A DNA stretch of 17,208 nt. Source: JBBTCJ01 sp038043285. GTDB lineage: Bacteria > Planctomycetota > Phycisphaerae > UBA1845. The translations under genes and the position numbers were made by a program. Every line of letters starts with the position of its first letter. The stretch's first letter is position 1. The stretch lies in the NCBI GenBank assembly GCA_038043285.1, contig JBBTCJ010000008.1, forward strand, positions 1 to 17,208, read 5' to 3'. This document shows positions 8,045 through 13,645 of this stretch, piece after piece. Under the pieces are notes generated by a model. The model saw nothing but the letters and a program-made list of their open reading frames with translations. It had not been told where the DNA came from and did not search any database.

Positions 8045-8109
8045 CCGCTCCCTTTCGGTTGCGGTACGGATGACGAAAAGACACCGCTCCATTCTGTCGC
8101 GGCTCAGAT
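8045..8109. repeat. Dispersed 65-bp repeat, degenerate copy A
   Basis: Matches the full copies at 10143 and 17126 across the whole unit with several substitutions (for example 'ctttcggttgcggtac' for 'ctgacggtcgcggtac'). It contains both half-units and the gaaaagaca linker. It lies between the VIT1-like gene (ending 8012) and the convergent propeller gene (ending 8173). Strand is arbitrary. Confidence 0.85.
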
Positions 8110-8172
8110 CGGCATCGCGGGGCGAACGAAATCGACAATCGACAATGGGCAATTGTGCTCCGGGCGAGTTCC

Positions 8173-9531
8173 TTAATGGCCGACGGCGAACAAGTGATCC
8201 TTCGCTCGAAAGTAGAGAACGCCGCCCGAGATCGCGGGTGTGGCCATGCAAATCTCGCCGAGCGGATTCTTCCGGAGCAGCTCGAATGACGGTCCGGCCT
8301 TGACGACGTAGACCTCGCCTTCCTCGCTGGTGAAGTAGACCTTTCCATCCCCGGCGACGGGAGAGGCGGTAAAGCCGACGCCGCCGGCAAGCCGCTCTCG
8401 GTAGTGTTTTTCGCCGGTCCGCGCGTCATAGCAGGCGAGAATGCCTGAATCGCGGCAGCAGTAGAGCAGGTCGCCGTAGACCAGCGGGGTCTGCATGTAG
8501 TTGCCGATCTTGGGATGGCTCCAGGTGACGTGCTCGTTGGTGGTGGCGTCGGCGGGCAGGGTGATGTCTCCGGAGGCGGAGGTTTTCACGGCCCAGACGG
8601 GGGCATCGCCGCCATGGGCGCTGGTGAGGTAGATCAGATCGTGGGCGACAATCGGGGTGGGGACGGGGACGTCGCCGCCGCCGTGCATCTTCCAAAGCTC
8701 GCGGCCGTCGTTGAGATCGTAGCCTCCGATGTGCAGGTAGCCGTTGGCGATGACCTGCGCGCGATCCTTGTCGACGTGGACGGTCGGCGAACCCCAACCG
8801 GGATACAGCGGTCGCGGGGTGCGCCAAAGCTCTTTCCCGTCGTGGACGTCGAAGGCGGCGATGAACGAGACATTGCGGGCATCGCATTGGATGAACACCT
8901 TCCCGCCGTGGATGACGGGTGAACTGGCGAAGCCCCATTGAAGCTCCTTGGCATCGGCGGGGCCGGCGTCGAAGACGCCGAGATCTTTGCTCCAAAGTTG
9001 CCGGCCGTCGACGTCGAAGCCGTAAAGTCCCTCGGCCCCGAAGAAGGCGACGACGTGCTTCCCGTCGGTCGCAGGAGTGCTATTGGCGTGAGTCGCCTTG
9101 ATGTGCCGTTTGACTTTGGGAATGGCGCGTCGGCAGCTTTGGTCCCAGACGATCTTTCCGGTGCTTTTGTCGAGCGCGAGCAGGCGGAAGTCGTGTTCGA
9201 CCTGCTCGGGGTGGTCGGGGCTTTCGCCGTAGAGGCCGACGCGGAGGTAGGGATTGGCGTCGGCGCTGACGGCGGTGGTGACGTAGGCGCGGTCGCCCCA
9301 GACGAGGGGCGAGGAGTGCGCCAGGCCGGGGATTGGAGTCTTCCACTTGATTCCCCTGCCCGTTTCCCCGTTCCAGTCGGTCGGGAGCGCGTTTCCGTCA
9401 GCGACGCCGGAGGCATTGGGGCCGCGGAATTGGGGCCAATTCGTTGATCCGGGGTCCGCGGCGAGTGCCGAGATTGAGAAGACGCCAAGGGAGCACAGGC
9501 AGACGGTGGTGAACCATCTCAAACGGGTCAT
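8173..9531 (-). CDS. Secreted PQQ-like beta-propeller (quinoprotein-type repeat) protein
   Basis: A 452-residue protein with an N-terminal signal peptide (1-24, cleavage ALA/ADP), then WPQFRGPN (32-39), a motif that starts many planctomycete proteins of this type. The body consists of PQQ-like repeats with strands of the form LALDKSTGKIVWDQ, YGFDVDGRQLWSKD, AAFDVHDGKELWRT, GGYDLNDGRELWKM and ACYDARTGEKHYRE, about seven to eight blades. These repeats also occur in BamB and in alcohol dehydrogenases. There is no c-type haem motif and no dehydrogenase-specific catalytic region that I can see, so it is more likely a binding or scaffold protein than an enzyme. The ATG at 9531 has GGAG eight bases upstream. 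It stands alone, facing the VIT1-like gene. Confidence 0.88.
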   Translation of the reverse strand: MTRLRWFTTVCLCSLGVFSISALAADPGSTNWPQFRGPNASGVADGNALPTDWNGETGRGIKWKTPIPGLAHSSPLVWGDRAYVTTAVSADANPYLRVGLYGESPDHPEQVEHDFRLLALDKSTGKIVWDQSCRRAIPKVKRHIKATHANSTPATDGKHVVAFFGAEGLYGFDVDGRQLWSKDLGVFDAGPADAKELQWGFASSPVIHGGKVFIQCDARNVSFIAAFDVHDGKELWRTPRPLYPGWGSPTVHVDKDRAQVIANGYLHIGGYDLNDGRELWKMHGGGDVPVPTPIVAHDLIYLTSAHGGDAPVWAVKTSASGDITLPADATTNEHVTWSHPKIGNYMQTPLVYGDLLYCCRDSGILACYDARTGEKHYRERLAGGVGFTASPVAGDGKVYFTSEEGEVYVVKAGPSFELLRKNPLGEICMATPAISGGVLYFRAKDHLFAVGH

Positions 9532-10142
9532 GGCAGAAACTCCGTCGTCATTTGAAAGCGTCCGAGCATCGTGTCACGGGGGTCCGTCCGCGACTGGACC
9601 TCATCGTACCGCGGGTGAGTCGGCGGACCCAGCGGGGGGGGCGACGCCGCTGATGTTTCGCTGATTCGCGTTTCCGCACGCTGACAAAAGTGGGTTCGTT
9701 GGTTTGCAAAAGGCCAAAAGCAAAGCTGGTTTCGTAAGTCATTGCTGTTGCACGACCGCGTTTTCGACATTACCGGCGGGGAAAATGGCTTCGTTTGGTA
9801 ATTTTTCTTTCGCGCGGGGCCGCGGGAATGCTGAATCGGGAATGGCGGATGGCGCATGCTGCACTCCGCTTCGGGTTGGATGCAGAATGCTGAAGGAAGG
9901 GGACGGAGCATCGTTGTTCACCGTGCGTGCTTGGCCGCACCCCTGCGGGTCGCGAGCCTCTCATCTATAGAACTTCGCGGGTGATCGTTGCCGGGGCGAT
10001 TTGGAGCGAGCGCCCGCGCCAGGGCACCGGGGGGCGGGGTGCTGCTCTCTGCCGTGCCTTCTGGTCCGGAAGCTGGGGAGAGGTGGGTCCGCGGCAGGTC
10101 GGGCGGGGGTTTGGTACCGCAAGCGCCAACGAGTTGGAAGGT
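9532..10142. other. Gene-free intergenic stretch with interspersed repeat-like DNA
   Basis: No credible gene is visible. Short open frames on both strands have no ribosome sites and no family likeness. The part 9640-9820 is less GC-rich than the surroundings and contains 'caaaagtgggttcgttggtttg' like text and 'aaatggcttcgtttggtaa'. I associate this with interspersed noncoding sequence in phycisphaeral drafts, from memory only. The part 9828-9905 (GGAATGCTGAATCGGG..., gcgcatgctgc) resembles 15762-15810 near the Fe-S gene. The 5' leader of the propeller gene must lie at the left end; I see no good promoter. Confidence 0.6.
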
Positions 10143-10207
10143 CCGCTCCCTGACGGTCGCGGTACGGATTAAGAAAAGACACCGCTCCATGCTGTCGCGG
10201 TTCTGAT
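10143..10207. repeat. Dispersed 65-bp repeat, full copy B
   Basis: This copy shows the unit most clearly. Half-unit 1 (10143-10169) and half-unit 2 (10182-10207) both start ccgctcc, both contain tcgcggt and both end in gat. They are separated by the 12-base linker taagaaaagaca (10170-10181). Half-unit 2 can fold as accgc/gcggt. A 23-base purine-rich linker (10208-10230) then leads to copy C, so four half-units lie in tandem. Confidence 0.92.
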
Positions 10208-10230
10208 AAGAAGAAGGTCAAGAAAAGACA

Positions 10231-10395
10231 CCGCTCCCTGACGGTCGCGGTACGGATTAAGAAAAGACACCGCTCCATGCTGTCGNNNNNNNNNNNNNNN
10301 NNNNNNNNNNNNNNNNNNNNNNNNNNNNNNNNNNNNNNNNNNNNNNNNNNNNNNNNNNNNNNNNNNNNNNNNNNNNNNNNNNNNNCGGTTCTGAT
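10231..10395. repeat. Dispersed 65-bp repeat, copy C, interrupted by the assembly gap
   Basis: Identical to copy B from 10231 to 10285, where the sequence stops at 'gctgtcg'. After 100 N it resumes with 'cggttctgat' (10386-10395), which is the end of the unit. The gap therefore sits inside the repeat, and more tandem copies may be missing. A further partial match ('gtcgcggctctgatcggc') follows to about 10416. Confidence 0.85.
10286..10385. other. Assembly gap of 100 N
   Basis: Exactly 100 N, the conventional placeholder for a scaffold join of unknown size. It lies within a tandem repeat array, which explains why the assembler broke here. The true distance between the flanks is unknown. Confidence 0.98.
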
Positions 10396-10406
10396 TGGCG
10401 TCGCGG

Positions 10407-10449
10407 CTCTGATCGGCAGGCGAAGCCCGCGCTACGTCGCTGATCAGAG
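10407..10449. repeat. Inverted repeat downstream of the catalase gene
   Basis: The arms ctctgatc (10407-10414) and gatcagag (10442-10449) are perfect complements around a 27-base GC-rich spacer that includes 'cgaagcccgcgctacg'. It lies 18 bases past the catalase stop, where a transcript end is expected, but there is no T-run. It may be a palindromic intergenic repeat rather than a terminator. Confidence 0.45.
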
Positions 10450-10466
10450 GCGACTGGCTGACGGGG

Positions 10467-11942
10467 TCAGGCGCGGACGGCCTCCAACGCTTGATCGACG
10501 TCGATTCCGAGCTTCTTGCCCACCCTCTGTCCGTAGTCCTTGTCGGCTTTGAGGAAGTGCACGACTTGTCTGGTCTGGACCTCCTTCCGCGCCTGGCCAA
10601 GCACGCCGGCGATGCGCCGGGCGAGACGCTCGCGATGGGCTTCGTCGAACATGCGATACAGGTTTCCGGCTTGGGTGTAGTCGTCGTGATCCACGGTGGA
10701 GTCGTAGCGATCGACGATGACCTCGCCGAGCTTCCAGGCCGGGTCCTTGTAATTCGGATTCGGTTCGGGTGCTCCCTCGCGCGAGTTGGGCCAGTAGTTC
10801 GGGGCGGCGGCGTAGTGTTCGGCGGAGGCCAGGGCGCCGTCGCGCTGATAGTTTCTCACCGGGCATCGCGGCTTGTTCACGGGCAGCTCGCGGTAATTCA
10901 CGCCAAGGCGATACAGGTGGGTGTCGGCGTAACTCATCAAACGAGCCTGAAGCATCTTGTCGGGGCTGGAGCCGATTCCCGGAACCAGGGAGCTGGGATT
11001 GAAGGCCGCCTGTTCGACCTCGGCGAAATAGTTCTCCGGGTTGCGATTCAACTCGACGACGCCGACTTCCATGAGCGGGAAATCGCGGTGAGGCCAAACC
11101 TTGGTCAAGTCGAAGGGATTCCAGCGGAAGGAATCGGCCTGCTGCTGGGTCATCACCTGGAGGTACACTTTCCATTTCGGGAACTCGCGGCGCTCGATGG
11201 CCTCGTAGAGGTCGCGCTGGTGGCTTTCCCGATCCTGACCGATGATCCGCGTCGCCTCGTCGTCGTCGAGGCATTGGATGCCCTGCTGGGTCTTGAAATG
11301 GAACTTGCACCAGACGCGCTCGCCCCCGGCGTTGATCAGGGAATAGGCGTGGCTGCCGTAGCCGTTCATGAAGCGATGGCCCCTGGGTATTCCGCGATCG
11401 GAGAAGAGGATGGTGACCTGGTGGAGCGATTCCGGGCAAAGGGACCAGAAATCCCACTGCATGTCCATGCAGCGCATGTTGGTCTTTGGGTCACGCTTCT
11501 GCGTGTGGATGAACATCTGGAACTTGTAGGGATCGCGGACGAAAAACACCGGCGTGTTGTTGCCGACCAGGTCCCAGTTGCCCTCTTCGGTGTAGAACTT
11601 GAGGGCGAATCCGCGTACGTCGCGTTCGGCGTCGGCGGCGCCGCGTTCGCCGGCGACGGTGGAGAAGCGGGCGAACATCTCGGTCTTCTTGCCGACTTTA
11701 CCGAGGAAGGCGGCGCGGGTGTAGCGCGTGACGTCGTGGGTGACGGTGAAGGCGCCGTAGGCGCCGGAACCCTTGGCGTGCACCACGCGTTCGGGGATGC
11801 GTTCGCGGTTAAAATGCTGCATCTGTTCGAGCAGTTGGACGTCCTGCATCAACGCCGGTCCGCGTTTTCCGGCGGTCAGCGCCTGCTGCATGCCGATGGG
11901 CGCTCCGTCCGCGGTGGTCAGAATGGGTTTTTCCTTGGCCAC
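10467..11942 (-). CDS. Haem catalase (monofunctional, small-subunit type)
   Basis: The 491-residue product breaks hydrogen peroxide into water and oxygen using haem b. All key residues are present, counted from the chosen start: distal H55 in RVVHAKGSGA, N128 in DLVGNNTPVFFVRD, and proximal haem ligand Y338 in RLMSYADTH. Their spacing (73 and 283 residues) equals that in bovine catalase (H75, N148, Y358). Length and ending fit the small-subunit clade of about 480-500 residues. I chose the GTG at 11942 because AAGGAGG lies just upstream and because VAKEKPILTTADGAPIG matches typical N-termini. The in-frame ATG at 11963 would add seven residues but has no ribosome site. There is no signal peptide, so the enzyme should be cytoplasmic. 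It has its own promoter candidate at 12041-12069 and is followed by an inverted repeat. Confidence 0.96.
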   Translation of the reverse strand: MAKEKPILTTADGAPIGMQQALTAGKRGPALMQDVQLLEQMQHFNRERIPERVVHAKGSGAYGAFTVTHDVTRYTRAAFLGKVGKKTEMFARFSTVAGERGAADAERDVRGFALKFYTEEGNWDLVGNNTPVFFVRDPYKFQMFIHTQKRDPKTNMRCMDMQWDFWSLCPESLHQVTILFSDRGIPRGHRFMNGYGSHAYSLINAGGERVWCKFHFKTQQGIQCLDDDEATRIIGQDRESHQRDLYEAIERREFPKWKVYLQVMTQQQADSFRWNPFDLTKVWPHRDFPLMEVGVVELNRNPENYFAEVEQAAFNPSSLVPGIGSSPDKMLQARLMSYADTHLYRLGVNYRELPVNKPRCPVRNYQRDGALASAEHYAAAPNYWPNSREGAPEPNPNYKDPAWKLGEVIVDRYDSTVDHDDYTQAGNLYRMFDEAHRERLARRIAGVLGQARKEVQTRQVVHFLKADKDYGQRVGKKLGIDVDQALEAVRA

Positions 11943-12040
11943 GTGGGCCTCCTTCCGGTTCATCGAATAGGCGTGAGAATCTTTCTCGCCGGTGCCGCCT
12001 CGCGCGGGGATCGACAGCCGGACGGATTTCGTTGGGGAGA

Positions 12041-12069
12041 ATCGTACCGCGCCGATGCACTCGAGGCAA
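12041..12069 (-). promoter_or_regulatory. Sigma70-type promoter candidate for the catalase gene
   Basis: On the minus strand TTGCCT (complement of 12064-12069) and TACGAT (complement of 12041-12046) are 17 bases apart, each matching four of six consensus positions. Transcription would begin near 12034 and give a leader of about 90 bases. I see no clear PerR, Fur or OxyR site. The remaining intergenic DNA to 12205 holds nothing I recognise. Confidence 0.4.
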
Positions 12070-12205
12070 CGTGGTTGGTCTGACGCGACGGCGCGTCGCG
12101 TGCGTGGCGACAGGGTCGCCGTCGTGCCTTCTATCATCATAACTTCGTCAGCGATCGCCGGCGGCGGGCATCGTGCGGGAGGGCATCGCGCCCCGATTCT
12201 GCGGG

Positions 12206-12242
12206 CCGCTCCCTCACGGTCGCGGTACGGAACAAGAAAAGG
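12206..12242. repeat. Dispersed repeat, half copy D, overlapping the end of the PrpD-like gene
   Basis: Only the first half-unit and linker are present (ccgctccctcacggtcgcgg, then tacggaacaagaaaagg). On the minus strand it supplies roughly the last eight codons and the TGA stop (12214-12216) of the MmgE/PrpD gene. The second half-unit is missing. Confidence 0.8.
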
Positions 12243-13581
12243 AAAACAACGGCGTAACGTCATTGGCAGAATCCAGGTTCCAAGCCCGGTCGAGGATTTC
12301 GGCGGCGGTTTTTTCGGAGACGACGCCGGCGGCCATGCGCTTGAACTTGGCGACGACCTCGTCGTCGGTCATGGGGTTTCCGGCGTGGCCGCGGGGAAAG
12401 TCGACGCGCTTGCTGACCTTGGTTCCGTCGGCGCAGGTGATGGTAATGTCGTTGGGGATGCCCTTGGGGTAGCCCTTGTCCAGCTCGGCGTCCTGAACGA
12501 TTTTCGTTTTGTCGATGAGGTCGAGGAGGTTGGGGTCGGTGAGGCGGTGATCGTTGAAGGTGGCGAGGGTGACGTCGCCGTCGACGAGGGCTGCGGCGCA
12601 GCAATAGAACATGGAGTGGTCGGCGGTTTCGCGCGAGGTGGGGCGGAGCTTTTCGGGTTCGGAGCCGATGATGCTGACGGCGGCTTCGAAGCTCTTCACG
12701 TAGATTTCCGTGATCTTCTTGCCGAGAACCTTGGGGCGGAGTTGCAAGCAGGCGTCGATGGCCGATTGGGAGTGATACTCAGCGGGCCAGAACTTGACGT
12801 AGGTTTTGTCGATCATGAAGTCGCCGTCGCGGCCGAGGATGAGATCCTTTACGCCGGGGATGTTGAGCTGTTTCATCAAGCCCTTGGGGCCTTCGAAGAT
12901 TTCGTGGGGACCGGTGAGGCCTCGACGGGCGAGGTCGGCGGCGAAGAGGCCGTTGCGTGCGGCGTTGGAGAAGGCGCAGGCTTTCCAATCGGCGATCTGT
13001 CCGGTGCGCGTCTGGCGGGTGGCGACGTTGCAGACGCCGGCGAGGCCGAGGGCGTGCTCGAGTTGATCTTCGTTGAGGTTCCAGAGGCGGGCGGCGGCGA
13101 CGGCGCTGGAGAGGGCGCCGTAGACGACGTGGTCCCATCCGCCGGCGCGAAGGCTGGCGGCGTCGCAGAGGCGGCACTGGATTTCGTAGGCGATCACGGT
13201 TGCGAGGATCAGGTCTTTTCCGCACTTGCCGGCGTCCTGGGCGGCGGCGACGCAGGCGGAGATGTTGTCGGAGGGGTGAGCGGGTTCGAGGCTGAGGTAG
13301 GTATCGTTGTAGTCCAGGTAGCGGACCATCGCGCCGTTGGCGAAGGCGGCGAGTTCGGGGAGGGTGCGATGGTTGGTGCCCCAGACGGTCGCTTTGGCCT
13401 GCGGGCAGTGCATCGCGGTCGCTTTCGCTCGGACGATTTTGGCGGGGTGGGAGTGGTAGGCGCCGAGGGTGGTGGCGAGGGAGTCAATGACTCGGCGTTT
13501 GACTTCGTGAATGGTTTTCTTGGGGAGGTTTTCAAATTGTAGTGCGTTGGCCCATTGGGCGATTTTTCGTGCGATGGTCAT
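12214..13581 (-). CDS. MmgE/PrpD-family protein (2-methylcitrate dehydratase-like)
   Basis: A 455-residue protein of the MmgE/PrpD family; characterised members dehydrate 2-methylcitrate in propionate breakdown or isomerise/decarboxylate related acids. Family motifs are VRYLDYNDTYLSLEPAHPSDN (about residues 90-110), the Y-E-I-Q-C-R helix, GWDHVVYGALSSAVAA, LGLAGVC, WKACAFSNAARNGLFAADLARRGLTGP and KFWPAEYHSQSAIDA. The length fits the family (450-500). The ATG at 13581 has GGAG five bases upstream; an in-frame start at 13644 would enter the intergenic palindrome. The end is odd: the last eight or so residues (FSCSVPRP) and the stop come from dispersed repeat copy D, so the native C-terminus has been replaced or extended. 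The Fe-S oxidoreductase gene lies 64 bases upstream on the same strand, so an operon with the ETF genes is plausible. Exact substrate unknown. Confidence 0.88.
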   Translation of the reverse strand: MTIARKIAQWANALQFENLPKKTIHEVKRRVIDSLATTLGAYHSHPAKIVRAKATAMHCPQAKATVWGTNHRTLPELAAFANGAMVRYLDYNDTYLSLEPAHPSDNISACVAAAQDAGKCGKDLILATVIAYEIQCRLCDAASLRAGGWDHVVYGALSSAVAAARLWNLNEDQLEHALGLAGVCNVATRQTRTGQIADWKACAFSNAARNGLFAADLARRGLTGPHEIFEGPKGLMKQLNIPGVKDLILGRDGDFMIDKTYVKFWPAEYHSQSAIDACLQLRPKVLGKKITEIYVKSFEAAVSIIGSEPEKLRPTSRETADHSMFYCCAAALVDGDVTLATFNDHRLTDPNLLDLIDKTKIVQDAELDKGYPKGIPNDITITCADGTKVSKRVDFPRGHAGNPMTDDEVVAKFKRMAAGVVSEKTAAEILDRAWNLDSANDVTPLFSFSCSVPRP

Positions 13582-13628
13582 TTTGGCTCCGTTTCGGTTT
13601 GATGGTGGGTCGGGGACGCGGTTCCCAT

Positions 13629-13645
13629 GGTGGGCATTGCCCACC
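13629..13645. repeat. Palindrome right after the Fe-S gene stop
   Basis: The arms ggtgggc (13629-13635) and gcccacc (13639-13645) pair perfectly around att. On the minus strand the element reads TAGGGTGGGCAATGCCCACC, and its first three bases are the stop codon of the Fe-S gene (13646-13648). This is a palindrome type widespread in intergenic DNA of many bacteria, as far as I recall. It lacks a T-run and may still act as a transcript-end hairpin. Confidence 0.6.

Noticed and set aside
9528..9911. 127-codon minus-strand open frame between the propeller and catalase genes
   Set aside because: It overlaps the start of the propeller gene and runs through interspersed repeat-like DNA; there is no ribosome site. 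It resembles spurious peptides seen in draft genomes.
9918..10278. Short minus-strand frames translating the 65-bp repeat
   Set aside because: The similar peptides (for example MERCLFLIRTATVRER) come from the repeat itself in several frames, which argues for repeated DNA rather than a conserved protein.
10143..10395. Possible CRISPR array
   Set aside because: Repeats with short linkers are present, but the linkers are 12-23 bases, near-identical and purine-rich, the unit is dispersed across the window, and there are no cas genes.
10491..12083. 530-codon open frame on the plus strand opposite the catalase gene
   Set aside because: It is the antisense shadow of a well-defined catalase; the product has no recognisable domain.
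10467..12263. Extended 598-residue start for the catalase
   Set aside because: The extra N-terminus passes through repeat copy D and the promoter candidate and has no catalase likeness; the ribosome site supports the GTG at 11942.
11992..13542. 516-codon open frame on the plus strand opposite the PrpD-like gene
   Set aside because: The glycine- and valine-rich product is typical of antisense translation in GC-rich DNA, and the minus-strand gene has clear family motifs.
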